Of a stretch of DNA of 64,000 bases, positions 18,721 to 27,067 are shown piece by piece. The stretch is from Fertoeibacter niger (GTDB taxonomy: Bacteria > Pseudomonadota > Alphaproteobacteria > Rhodobacterales > Rhodobacteraceae). The notes beneath the pieces were generated by a model. The model was not told the origin of the DNA. It saw only the letters and a program-made list of their open reading frames with translations, and made no database searches. The stretch lies in NCBI RefSeq assembly GCF_009380135.2, contig NZ_WHUT02000014.1, positions 38,587-102,586 on the forward strand, given 5' to 3'. How positions within the stretch are numbered: the first letter of the stretch is position 1; each line of letters starts with the position of its first letter. Position numbers and translations under genes: made by a program.

Positions 18721-18748
18721 GGCCGGGCCTTGTGCCCGGCCTTTTTTT
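18721..18748 (+). terminator. Rho-independent terminator after the response regulator
   Basis: GGCCGGGC (18721-18728) pairs with GCCCGGCC (18734-18741) around a CTTGT loop and is followed by seven T residues. It sits about 115 bases past the regulator's stop and just before the converging MFS gene end. Confidence 0.92.
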
Positions 18749-18752
18749 GCCC

Positions 18753-19979
18753 TCAGCGGTCCAGCCGCAGGCGGAAGGCCACGATAAGGCACAACACCGC
18801 CATCCCTGCCGCCGCCACGACAAACGGCAGCCGCAGCGCCAGATCGCGGCCCAGCGGCTCGGCCGCCATTGCCACCATCGCGCCGCCGAACAGCGCCCCC
18901 AAGGGCATCGAGCCCCAGCCGAAGAACCGGTAGATGCTGTTGACCCGGCCCAGAATTTCGCCGGGGATCTTCCGCTGGCGGTAGGACACCGTGACCACGT
19001 TCCACAGCATCGACGCCGCCGCCTCGATGAACAGCGCGATCCCGGCCACGACGGGCGAGGCCCAGAGCGCCAGCAGCAGATAGCCGCCCAGAAACACCGC
19101 CATTGCTGCCACCAGACTGGCGCGCATGCCCAGCCTTGCCGCCACCCGGGGCGCCACCAGCCCGCCGATGACACCGCCCGCCGCCCCGCAGGTCAGCAAA
19201 AGGCCATGGCCAAGGGCGGTCAGCCCCAGCACCTCTTGCGCGTAAAGCACCAGAATGGTGAAGCAGCCGATATGCAGGAAATTCACGCAGCCCAGCATCA
19301 GCGCCAGATGCAGGATTGTCTTGTGCGCCCAGATCCACAGCGCCCCCTCGCGCAGCGCGGCGAAGAACCGCTGCGGGGCGGGGGCCGCGCGGGGTGGCAG
19401 CACCATCAGCCAGACCAACAGCGCGGCCAGCGCAAAGGTGGCGGCATCAAAGCCGAAGGGCACGGCAATGCCCAGCCCGATCAGCACCCCGGCCAGGGGC
19501 GGGCCGATGAACTGGCCCGTCACCTGTTCCGCGCTCCACATCTGGCCATTGGCACGCTCCAGATCCTGCGGAGCCACCACGCGGGGCAGGATGGTTTGGG
19601 CGGCGTTGTCGCGCAGCACCTCGGCGCTGCCCAGAAGGAAGGCCAGCAGCGCCAGCGGCCAGATCACCTGCCCCTGCGCCGGGGCGGAAAGCGCCAGCGC
19701 CACGATGCCCAGTGTCAGCCCGCAGCGCAGCAGATCGGCCCGCGCCATCAGGCGGCGGTGGTCGGCACGGTCGGTCCAGACCCCCGCGGGCAGGGCAAAC
19801 AGAAGCCATGGCAGGCGCTGCGCCGCCGCCACCAGCCCGATCAGCACCGGGTCGCGGGTCAGAAGCGTGGCAAACCACGGCAGCGCCAGTGCCGACACGC
19901 CATCGCCCAGATTGGTCACAATGCTGGAGGAAAACAGCAGGCGGAAGTTGCGGTTGGTGCGCAGCAAGGATGCGGTCAT
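18753..19979 (-). CDS. MFS transporter
   Basis: This 408-residue protein has twelve membrane helices in two six-helix halves. The loop between helices two and three carries GVWTDRADHRRLM, the MFS-typical D-R-x-x-R-R/K signature, and the start (NRNFRLLFSSSIVTNLGDG) resembles the enterobactin-exporter/DHA3 branch. Likely an exporter of drugs or small molecules; substrate unknown. It is divergent from xthA and convergent with the PetR-like gene. Confidence 0.85.
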   Translation of the reverse strand: MTASLLRTNRNFRLLFSSSIVTNLGDGVSALALPWFATLLTRDPVLIGLVAAAQRLPWLLFALPAGVWTDRADHRRLMARADLLRCGLTLGIVALALSAPAQGQVIWPLALLAFLLGSAEVLRDNAAQTILPRVVAPQDLERANGQMWSAEQVTGQFIGPPLAGVLIGLGIAVPFGFDAATFALAALLVWLMVLPPRAAPAPQRFFAALREGALWIWAHKTILHLALMLGCVNFLHIGCFTILVLYAQEVLGLTALGHGLLLTCGAAGGVIGGLVAPRVAARLGMRASLVAAMAVFLGGYLLLALWASPVVAGIALFIEAAASMLWNVVTVSYRQRKIPGEILGRVNSIYRFFGWGSMPLGALFGGAMVAMAAEPLGRDLALRLPFVVAAAGMAVLCLIVAFRLRLDR

Positions 19980-20050
19980 GGCAGCCCTTTCCGGGTGGCA
20001 GGCAGGCCACGCTCCCGCTATCGTGCGGCCAAGTCAACCCGGAGACAGCC

Positions 20051-20839
20051 ATGCCCTTCACCCTCGCCACCTGGAACATCAATTCGGTGCGGCTGCGCGA
20101 ACCTTTGGTGCTGCGGCTTCTGGGTGAGGAAACGCCCGACATCCTGTGCCTTCAGGAATGCAAAAGCCCGGTGGACAAGATCCCGCTGGAGGCGTTTCAT
20201 GGGCTGGGCTACCGCTATCTCGTGGCGCGGGGGCAGAAGGGTTACAACGGCGTCGCCATCCTGTCGAAACTGCCGATCATGGATGCGGGCGACAAGGATT
20301 TCGCCCAGCTTGGCCATGCGCGGCATGTGGCGGCGCGGCTGGAAAACGGCGTGACCATCCACAACTGCTATGTGCCCGCCGGGGGCGACATCCCCGACCG
20401 CGCGCTGAACGAGAAGTTCGGGCAGAAACTGGATTACCTGACCGAACTGCGCGATTATTTCCGGTGGGAGCGGCCCGACCGCGCCATTCTGGTGGGCGAT
20501 CTGAACATCGCGCCCCGCGAGGATGACGTGTGGAACCACAAGGCGCTGCTGAAGATCGTCAGCCATACGCCGGTGGAGGTGGAGCATCTGCTGGCCGCCA
20601 TGGAATCGGGGGCCTGGGTGGACGTGACGCGTAAGGACATTCCCGAAGGCCTGCTGTATTCGTGGTGGTCCTACCGCTCGCCCGACTGGGATGCCGCAGA
20701 CAAGGGCCGCAGGCTGGACCATATCTGGGCCACGCCCGACATCGCCGGGGCCGCCCATTCCAGCCGCATCCTTCGCGCCGTGCGGGGGTGGGAACAGCCA
20801 TCCGACCACGCGCCGGTGTTTGCGACGTTTGATCTGTGA
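20051..20839 (+). CDS. xthA: Exodeoxyribonuclease III
   Basis: XthA is the AP endonuclease and 3'-5' exonuclease of base-excision repair. The 262-residue chain begins LATWNINSVR and has LCLQECK (metal Glu36), GYNGVAILSK, YVPAGG, VGDLNIAPREDDVWN (Asp150, Asn152) and the terminal SDHAP with His253. Length and motifs are those of the ExoIII family. GGAGACAGCC precedes ATG 20051. It is monocistronic, 88 bp before the FAD oxidase gene. Confidence 0.94.
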   Translation: MPFTLATWNINSVRLREPLVLRLLGEETPDILCLQECKSPVDKIPLEAFHGLGYRYLVARGQKGYNGVAILSKLPIMDAGDKDFAQLGHARHVAARLENGVTIHNCYVPAGGDIPDRALNEKFGQKLDYLTELRDYFRWERPDRAILVGDLNIAPREDDVWNHKALLKIVSHTPVEVEHLLAAMESGAWVDVTRKDIPEGLLYSWWSYRSPDWDAADKGRRLDHIWATPDIAGAAHSSRILRAVRGWEQPSDHAPVFATFDL

Positions 20840-20926
20840 TCGCCCGCGCGCGTCTGAAATCCGCACTTGCCCCGCACAAGGCTTCGCCGCAAACCTGACC
20901 GGATGGGCGGCTGAGCGGGGGCGGAT

Positions 20927-22399
20927 ATGGCGCTGACACGGCGGGCGTTGTTGCTGGGGGGCGGGGCTGCGCTGGGTGCCTATGGCGCGCGGGCGCTGGC
21001 ACCGGACGGCTTTTCCACCACGGGCGCGGGGCTGATCGTGCCGGGCGGTGGCGACGGCCTGCTGAACGACGCCAGTTTGTTGAGCGAAACCCCGGTGTTC
21101 CGGCAGGCCGGTTTCAATGACACCGATACGGCGCTGGTTGATGCGCTGCGGGCCGAACTGGCGGCGGCGCGGGCCGAGGGCCGGGCGGTGAACATCGGGG
21201 CGGCGCGGCATTCGATGGGCGGGCAGGCCATTCCGCGCGATGGCCATGCGCTGTCGCTGGACAATGCCGCTGTGGTGGTCAGCGGTGATACCTACCGGGT
21301 GCAGGCGGGGGCGCGCTGGCGGCAGGTGATCGCGGCGCTTGATCCGCTGGGCCTGTCGCCCAAAGTGATGCAATCGAACCATGATTTCGGCGTGGCGGCG
21401 ACGTTCAGCGTCAACGCCCATGGCTGGCCCGCGCCGCTGGGGCCGATGGGGGCAACCGTTTTGTCGCTTGGCATGGTGCTGGCCGATGGCAGTGCGATCC
21501 GCGCCTCGCGCGACGAAAACACCGCGATCTTCAATGCGGCGATGGGCGGCTATGGCCTGATCGGCCTGATCACCGATCTGGAGGTGCAGGCCGCGCCGAA
21601 CCTGTTGTTGGAACCCACATTCGCCGTGATGCAGGCCCGGGATTTCAGCACCGCCTTTGCCGGGGCGATGGGGCCGGATGTGCCCATGGCCTATGGCCGG
21701 CTGAACGTGGACCGCGCGGGGTTTTTCACCGAGGCTATGTTGGTCACATACCGCGCGGCGGCGGATCAGGGCGATCTGCCGCCTGCTTCCGGCTCGGGTG
21801 CGCTGTCGCATGCCTCGCGGCATATCTTCCGCGCGCAGCTGGGGTCGGATTGGGTGAAGCGCCGCCGATGGGGCATCGAGACCGGCATCGGCGCGCGGCT
21901 GGCAGGGGCCGCCACCCGCAACAGCCTGCTGAACGAGCCTGTCATCACGCTGGATGACCGCGACCCCACGCGCACCGACATATTGCACGAATATTTCGTG
22001 GCACCCGAGGCGTTTCCGGCCTTTCTGGAGGTCTGCCGCGCGATCATCCCGGCGTCCTATCAGGATCTGCTGAATGTGACGCTGCGCTGGGTGGCGCAGG
22101 ACGCCGAAAGCCTGTTGTCCTATGCCCCCGACGGGCCGCGCATCGCCGCCGTCATGCTGTTCAGCCAGGAAATGACCGCCCGGGCCGAGGCCGACATGGC
22201 GCGGATGACCGCCGCGCTGATCGGGGCGGTGCAGGGCATCGGCGGCAGCTATTACCTGCCCTACCGGCTGCATGCCACGCAGGCGCAATTCCGGCAGGGC
22301 TATGCGCGGGCGGCAGAGTTCGTGGCGCTGAAGCGGCAGCTTGACCCGGGGCTGGTACTGCGCAACGCGCTGTGGGACAGATACATGGCGGATATATGA
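20927..22399 (+). CDS. FAD-binding oxidoreductase (PCMH type) with Tat-like leader
   Basis: The 490-residue product has a twin-arginine-like leader (LTRRALLLGGGAALGAYG). A PCMH flavin domain follows: NIGAARHSMGGQ near residue 84 is the pyrophosphate-binding loop, and the SNHDFGVAATFSVNAHGW and GYGLIGLIT segments complete it. The C-terminal part resembles sugar-lactone (aldonolactone) oxidases. Export through Tat would place a flavoprotein in the periplasm. Electron acceptor and substrate are unknown. Its stop overlaps the next gene (ATGA), making it the first of four coupled genes with membrane proteins. Confidence 0.8.
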   Translation: MALTRRALLLGGGAALGAYGARALAPDGFSTTGAGLIVPGGGDGLLNDASLLSETPVFRQAGFNDTDTALVDALRAELAAARAEGRAVNIGAARHSMGGQAIPRDGHALSLDNAAVVVSGDTYRVQAGARWRQVIAALDPLGLSPKVMQSNHDFGVAATFSVNAHGWPAPLGPMGATVLSLGMVLADGSAIRASRDENTAIFNAAMGGYGLIGLITDLEVQAAPNLLLEPTFAVMQARDFSTAFAGAMGPDVPMAYGRLNVDRAGFFTEAMLVTYRAAADQGDLPPASGSGALSHASRHIFRAQLGSDWVKRRRWGIETGIGARLAGAATRNSLLNEPVITLDDRDPTRTDILHEYFVAPEAFPAFLEVCRAIIPASYQDLLNVTLRWVAQDAESLLSYAPDGPRIAAVMLFSQEMTARAEADMARMTAALIGAVQGIGGSYYLPYRLHATQAQFRQGYARAAEFVALKRQLDPGLVLRNALWDRYMADI

Positions 22400-22800
22400 G
22401 GGGCAGGATGGGCGGGCATCAGAAAATCGCGCTGGGGTATTTCGTGGTGCTGCTGGGGGCGGCGGCGCTGAACTACATTCCCGGGCTGACCGATGCCGAT
22501 GGCCGCGCCTTCGGCATCTTTGCGCTGGATCTGTTTGACGATGCGCTGCATCTGGCCTCGGCCCTGTGGGCGCTGGCGGCGGCGCTGATCTCGGCCCGGG
22601 CGGCGCGGATGTTCCTTGTGCTGTTCGGCGCGCTGTATCTGGCGGATGGGCTGATGGGGCTGGCGTTCGGGTCCGGCTATCTGGATTTCGGGATATTCAC
22701 CAACGGCGTGGTGGCGCTGCCCTTTGGGTTCAAGATACTGGCCAACCTGCCACATATCGGGCTGGGCGGTGTGGCGCTGGTGGCGGGGTTGCGGCGGTGA
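22396..22800 (+). CDS. Four-helix membrane protein of unknown function
   Basis: The 134-residue protein has four hydrophobic stretches (about residues 14-32, 54-70, 74-94 and 110-130) separated by short loops such as DADGRAFG and GSGYLDFG. I do not recognise a named family with certainty; small quinol- or doxX-like proteins look similar in layout. ATG 22396 overlaps the FAD oxidase stop as ATGA; ATG 22408 is an alternative start. The next gene begins on its own stop codon (GTGA). Confidence 0.65.
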   Translation: MRGRMGGHQKIALGYFVVLLGAAALNYIPGLTDADGRAFGIFALDLFDDALHLASALWALAAALISARAARMFLVLFGALYLADGLMGLAFGSGYLDFGIFTNGVVALPFGFKILANLPHIGLGGVALVAGLRR

Positions 22801-23849
22801 GGGTGTTCGGGCGCATTCTGGGGCGGGTGCTGCTGGTGGCCGCGCTGCTGCTGGCGGTCGTGCTTGCACCGGTGGCCTATACCGAAACTGCCTGCCGTGG
22901 TGCGGTGGCGGCTGATGATTATGCGCCCATTCTGCCAGAGGCGGACCGGCGCGCGGAATCGCGCACATTCCTGACCTGGCCTGAATGGCATATCGTGCAT
23001 GCCTATGACGATTATGCGGCGGTGATCGCGGCGGGCAATCCGCATGATTTCGGTTTCCTGCGCAGCATCGGGGGGTTCTGGTCGTCGCTGTGCACTCTGA
23101 ACCAGGTAGCGTCGGGGCATGGTGGCGCGACATGGCAGACCAAGCAGATGGTCTATGTCATCGGTGTATCCTTTACCGCCGAACTGTTGCTGAAGGCGGC
23201 GTATGAGGAAACGCTGGGCCGGATGGCGACCATGATACGTGGCAGGGCGCATGCGCCGCTGGATGATCTTTCGGCGCAGCAAGCGGCGGAATACGCACGG
23301 TTTCTGCAACAGGTGCCGTGGTACAAATGGGATTTCCGCGCCGATGCGGCGGCGCTGGCGGCGGGCAGCAGCGGCGTGTTCCGCGACCGCGAGCGGCGTT
23401 TGGCGCTGGGGCTGGAATACCACGCCAAGGCCGCCTATGCGGGGCTGATCGCGGCGGCGGTGGCAGGTGTGGGGGGCGATGCGCTGACCCTGCGGGCGGT
23501 GATCGGCGGGATGACGCCCGAGGCGCTGGCGGCTGTGCCTGGCGTGACGGTGATCGGCACCCGCCCCGAGGGGGTGGAGGTGGAAACGCCGCGCTACCGC
23601 GCCTTTACCGAACTGGCGGTGCTGCTGGCGGCTGAAGGCGCGGATTTCGTGGAGATTGCCGGGAATGACGACATCATGCTCAGCGTGATCGCGGATGCGC
23701 CGTTGTATGCCGGCGCGCTGTTGAGCCTGCCCCGGCAGGGCCATTCTGGCACGCGGCACTTGCTGGTGGTCAAGGTCGCCGGTCTGGCTGATGCGCTGCG
23801 CGGGCTGGCGGATGGTGCGGCGCGGCTGGAGCATGTGCATGACTATTGA
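22797..23849 (+). CDS. Uncharacterised membrane-anchored protein
   Basis: The 350-residue product starts with GTG at 22797 overlapping the previous stop (GTGA). It has one N-terminal membrane anchor (about residues 6-26), then a soluble domain. A conserved-looking early block (LTWPEWHIVHAYDDYA) is followed by QVPWYKWDF and two alpha/beta segments late in the chain (VTVIGTRPEGVEVETPRY and FVEIAGNDDIMLSVIA). I cannot assign a family. Its place between two small membrane proteins and a Tat-type flavoprotein suggests a periplasmic or membrane complex, which is inference. Confidence 0.65.
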   Translation: MRVFGRILGRVLLVAALLLAVVLAPVAYTETACRGAVAADDYAPILPEADRRAESRTFLTWPEWHIVHAYDDYAAVIAAGNPHDFGFLRSIGGFWSSLCTLNQVASGHGGATWQTKQMVYVIGVSFTAELLLKAAYEETLGRMATMIRGRAHAPLDDLSAQQAAEYARFLQQVPWYKWDFRADAAALAAGSSGVFRDRERRLALGLEYHAKAAYAGLIAAAVAGVGGDALTLRAVIGGMTPEALAAVPGVTVIGTRPEGVEVETPRYRAFTELAVLLAAEGADFVEIAGNDDIMLSVIADAPLYAGALLSLPRQGHSGTRHLLVVKVAGLADALRGLADGAARLEHVHDY

Positions 23850-24129
23850 CGGACGGCTGTGGGCGGCTGGCCTGACTTTGGTTCTGCTGGGCTGGATCGG
23901 CGTGCTGGCACTGGTGATGCGGCTGTCGGGCGCGGCCCCGGCGGCGCTGGTGATTGTGCCGCCGGGCGGGCTGGCGGACCTGCCCGCAGGCGTGGCGGTG
24001 CTGTCGCGCGGCCCGTTCAGCGTGACGGTGTCGGGCGGCGCAGGCTTGGTGGCGGCGCTTTATGGCGCGGGGGCGCTCTTGGTGCTGCCCGCCGGGCTGA
24101 CCGGCTGTTTGCCGCAGGATGCGGGCTAG
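23839..24129 (+). CDS. Small two-helix membrane protein of unknown function
   Basis: The 96-residue protein has two hydrophobic segments (about residues 8-28 and 66-88) joined by a short loop with PPGGLADLPAG. The start overlaps the previous gene by 11 bases. It closes the four-gene set that begins with the FAD oxidase and is followed by a perfect AT-rich inverted repeat. No family recognised. Confidence 0.55.
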   Translation: MTIDGRLWAAGLTLVLLGWIGVLALVMRLSGAAPAALVIVPPGGLADLPAGVAVLSRGPFSVTVSGGAGLVAALYGAGALLVLPAGLTGCLPQDAG

Positions 24130-24130
24130 G

Positions 24131-24157
24131 CCAAATTTTTTGCAGGAAAAAATTTGG
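24131..24157. terminator. Perfect AT-rich inverted repeat, possible two-way terminator
   Basis: CCAAATTTTTT (24131-24141) and AAAAAATTTGG (24147-24157) pair perfectly over 11 bp around the loop GCAGG. It lies one base after the stop of the last cassette gene and before the converging esterase gene. The T-rich arm lies within the stem, so it is not a textbook terminator, but it is striking in DNA this GC-rich. Confidence 0.55.
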
Positions 24158-24198
24158 TGCGGAACGCCACCGGCGGTGCCGGTCGCCACGGGCCGGGG

Positions 24199-24233
24199 CG
24201 CTCCGCGGGGGATATTTGAAGACAGAAAATGCC
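24199..24233 (+). repeat. Dispersed GGATATTT intergenic element, copy 2
   Basis: Plus-strand core CGGGGGATATTT, spacer GAAG, then ACAGAAAATGCC. It is nearly identical to the reverse of the copy at 5431-5467. It abuts the stop codon of the esterase gene (24235). Confidence 0.75.
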
Positions 24234-24234
24234 T

Positions 24235-24873
24235 TCAGATCATGGCTTTGATGGCCCCAGCCACGGCATCTGCCAGTGCGGCATGCGCCAGCTTGTCATA
24301 GTGGATACCGTCCACCGGGCTGGTCTTTATCACCTGTCCCGCATTCAGGAAACCGATGCCGCGCGCGGCGGCGAGGGCAGCGTAAAGCGGGGCCAGTGCC
24401 TGCGATTTGGCCGCCGATCCGATGAATTCGCTGGCGATGGGGCCAAGCTCCTGCACCGGGGGCGGGCAGATCAGGAGCACCTTGAAGCCGCCGTGGCGGG
24501 TCTGCATCTCTTGCCCCAGCGCGATGTCGAGCAGGCCCGCGATGCCGGCCGTGACCATGTCGGGCGAGGCGCCGAAGCGGGTTTTCACGTCATTGGTGCC
24601 CAGCATGAGTGTCATCACATCGACAGGGCCATGGCTTTGCAGGGCGATTTTCAGGCCCCACTGGCCATTCATGTGGTCGCCCATCACCGGATCGGCGAAT
24701 TGCGCGGTGCGGCCCGGCAGGCCCGCCTCGGCCAGTTCCCAGCCCGGGCCAAGCGCCGCATGAGCGCGGGTGGGCCAGCGGGTTGCGGCATCAAAGCGGT
24801 GGTAGTCGCCACGTGTGACGATGGGCGGGGTGCCGTGGGTGTTGCTGTCGCCGAAGGTCAGAAGGAAGGGCAT
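24235..24873 (-). CDS. SGNH/GDSL-type esterase
   Basis: The 212-residue protein shows the SGNH blocks: LTFGDSNTHG with the nucleophile Ser10, a Gly in block II (AEAGLPGRT), LMLGTNDVK with Asn of block III, and DGIHYDKLAHAAL with the catalytic Asp/His in block V. No signal peptide, so probably cytoplasmic. The arylesterase/acyl-CoA thioesterase group is the best match; acyl substrate unknown. It stands alone on the minus strand, downstream of the FAH-family gene. Confidence 0.85.
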   Translation of the reverse strand: MPFLLTFGDSNTHGTPPIVTRGDYHRFDAATRWPTRAHAALGPGWELAEAGLPGRTAQFADPVMGDHMNGQWGLKIALQSHGPVDVMTLMLGTNDVKTRFGASPDMVTAGIAGLLDIALGQEMQTRHGGFKVLLICPPPVQELGPIASEFIGSAAKSQALAPLYAALAAARGIGFLNAGQVIKTSPVDGIHYDKLAHAALADAVAGAIKAMI

Positions 24874-24988
24874 GGCGGACCTCGTTGCTGGTCATGGGCC
24901 GCCGGCGGCGGCGCGGGAAAGGGGCAGGCGCGGTGTGCGCCCGGCCGCCGAAAATGGCGGGGCCGGGCGCGGGCGTCAGGTGCGCGGG

Positions 24989-25834
24989 TCAGGCGTCGGC
25001 CAGCACATCCTGGCGCTGCTGGCCGAGGCCAGCGATGCCCAGTTCCACCACATCGCCCGGTTTCAGAAAGCGCGGCGGCTTGAAGCCCATGCCCACGCCG
25101 GGCGGGGTTCCGGTGGAGATGATGTCGCCGGGGTGCAGCGTCATGAACTGCGACAGGTAGCTGACGATATGGGCCACGCCGTAGACCATGGTGCGGGTGG
25201 AGCCGTTCTGCACCGTCTCGCCGTTCACGGTCAGCCACATGGCCAGATCCTGCGGATCGGCCACCGCGTCGCGTGTCACCAGCCAGGGGCCGATCTGGCC
25301 GAAGCTGTCGCAGCTTTTGCCCTTGGTCCACTGGCCGGAACGCTCGTTCTGGAAGGAGCGCTCGCTGACGTCATTGGTCACGGCATAGCCCGCCACATGG
25401 GCCAGAGCATCTGCCTCGGCCACATATTTGGCGCGGGTGCCGATGATGACGGCAAGCTCCACCTCCCAGTCGGTCTTGACGGCGCCGCGGGGGATCACGA
25501 TCGGATCGTTGGGGCCGACGATGGCCGAGGTGGCCTTCATGAAGATCACGGGCTCGGGTGGCACGGCCATGCCAGATTCCGCCGCATGGTCGGCATAGTT
25601 CAGGCCGATGCAGATGAATTTGCCGGTGCCGGTCACGCAGGGGCCCAGCCGGTTGGCGGGATCGACCACTGGCAGGCTGGCGGCATCAAGGCCGCGCAGC
25701 ATGGCCAGACCCGCATCCGACAGGATCGCGCCGCCGATGTCGGGCACCAGCCCCGTCAGGTCGCGGATCGTGCCGTCGGAATGCAGCAGGCCGGGGCGCT
25801 CGGCGCCTGCGGGGCCGTGGCGGAGAAGTTTCAT
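24989..25834 (-). CDS. Fumarylacetoacetate hydrolase family protein
   Basis: The 281-residue chain carries the FAH fold: GKFICIGLNYADHA, the metal pair in DWEVELAVIIG, a lysine-containing VIFMKATSA strand, YAVTNDVSERSFQ and GDIISTGTPPGVG. Members hydrolyse or decarboxylate beta-dicarbonyl acids (2-oxo-hept-diene-dioate, acylpyruvates) with Mg2+; 2,4-diketo-3-deoxy-L-fuconate hydrolase is one close group, but no sugar-acid genes lie next to it. ATG 25834 gives the normal start; a longer frame to 25948 is not family-like. Divergent from cnoX. Confidence 0.85.
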   Translation of the reverse strand: MKLLRHGPAGAERPGLLHSDGTIRDLTGLVPDIGGAILSDAGLAMLRGLDAASLPVVDPANRLGPCVTGTGKFICIGLNYADHAAESGMAVPPEPVIFMKATSAIVGPNDPIVIPRGAVKTDWEVELAVIIGTRAKYVAEADALAHVAGYAVTNDVSERSFQNERSGQWTKGKSCDSFGQIGPWLVTRDAVADPQDLAMWLTVNGETVQNGSTRTMVYGVAHIVSYLSQFMTLHPGDIISTGTPPGVGMGFKPPRFLKPGDVVELGIAGLGQQRQDVLADA

Positions 25835-26092
25835 GGTCGGTCCTCGGTCGGTGGCGCGGGTGCCGTTTGACCGGGCATGCGCCAGTGGGAAAGGAAGTGG
25901 TCGTGAAGCAATGCGCCGGATCATGGCGGTTGCCCCGTTCGGCTGCAAGAACCGCCGGACGGAAATTTGCCCGGCATGCCGCGCAATATCGGGCGCAAGG
26001 TGGATGGCGTCATCCCCATGGCCCGAAGCCCCTTGGCCTTTCGCCCTCCGATGCCATATACCGGACAGGATTTTCAGCCGAGGGAGACAGGC

Positions 26093-27007
26093 ATGTTCGG
26101 GTTTGGTGACAAGGCTCCGGCAGCCCCAGCGGCGGCATCCGCCACGATCAAGGACACATCCGAGGCCACCTTCATGGCCGATGTGATCGAGGCCAGCCGC
26201 GAGGCGCCGGTGGTTGTCGATTTCTGGGCGCCCTGGTGCGGCCCCTGCAAGACGCTGGGCCCCATGTTGGAGGCAGCGGTGAAGGCGACCGGCGGCAAGG
26301 TGCGCATGGTCAAGGTGAATGTGGATGAGAACCAGCGCATTGCGGCGCAGTTGCGGGTGCAGTCCATCCCCACCGTCTTTGCCTTCTGGCAGGGTCAGCC
26401 GGTTGATGCGTTTCAGGGCGCGCTGCCTGCGTCAGACCTGAAGAAATTCGTCGAAAAACTGGCGGCGCTGGCCGGTGACGGCGGGCTGGGCGAGGCGCTG
26501 GAAGCCGCGGAACAGATGCTGGCCGAGGGTGCTGTGGTGGATGCCGCCGAAACCTTTGCCGCCATCCTGGGCGAAGAGCCGGGCAATGCCCCCGCCTATG
26601 CCGGGCTGATCCGTTGCCATCTGGCGCTGGGCGAACTGGATCAGGCGCAGGCCTTTGCCGATGCCGCCCCGGCCCCCATTGCCAAGGCCAAGGAGATCGA
26701 GGCGGCGCGTGCCCAGATCGAACTGGCGCGGCAGGCCGCCAATGCGGGTCCGGAAACCGAGTTGCGCGCGGCGGTCGAGGCTGACCCCGCCGACCATCAG
26801 GCGCGGTTTGATCTGGCGCTGGCGCTGCATGCCGCAGGCAAGGTGGACGAGGCGGTGGACCAGTTGCTTGACCTGTTCCGCCGTGACCGCGAATGGAACG
26901 GTGGCGCGGCCCGGGCGCAGTTGATGACCATCTTCGAGGCGCTGAAGCCGCAGGATCCCATCGTGCTGAAGGGCCGCCGCCGCCTGTCGTCGATGATCTT
27001 TGCATGA
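26093..27007 (+). CDS. cnoX: Chaperedoxin CnoX (thioredoxin domain plus TPR)
   Basis: The 304-residue protein has a thioredoxin domain (residues about 18-130) with an active site WCGPC at 48-52, then a TPR-like helical domain to the end (LGEALEAAEQMLAEG, NAPAYAGLIRCHLALGELDQA and further repeats). This is the YbbN/CnoX layout, a holdase that protects proteins from oxidation and passes clients to GroEL or DnaK. Unlike E. coli CnoX, whose SxxC site lacks the first cysteine, both cysteines are present, so it may reduce disulfides. The LON-domain and Trm112 genes follow. Confidence 0.88.
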   Translation: MFGFGDKAPAAPAAASATIKDTSEATFMADVIEASREAPVVVDFWAPWCGPCKTLGPMLEAAVKATGGKVRMVKVNVDENQRIAAQLRVQSIPTVFAFWQGQPVDAFQGALPASDLKKFVEKLAALAGDGGLGEALEAAEQMLAEGAVVDAAETFAAILGEEPGNAPAYAGLIRCHLALGELDQAQAFADAAPAPIAKAKEIEAARAQIELARQAANAGPETELRAAVEADPADHQARFDLALALHAAGKVDEAVDQLLDLFRRDREWNGGAARAQLMTIFEALKPQDPIVLKGRRRLSSMIFA

Positions 27008-27067
27008 ATGGCAAAGTCGCAGGGCCGGGTCATTGCCCGGCCCCGGTCGCGGCCTAGGTTGCAGGGC

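Noticed and set aside
18732..20354. 540-codon plus-strand frame opposite the MFS gene
   Set aside because: The MFS protein has clear helices and the opposite frame is Gln/His/Arg-rich only.
20018..22288. 756-codon minus-strand frame opposite xthA and the FAD oxidase gene
   Set aside because: Both plus-strand genes have full catalytic motifs; this antisense frame has the biased composition of a high-GC shadow.
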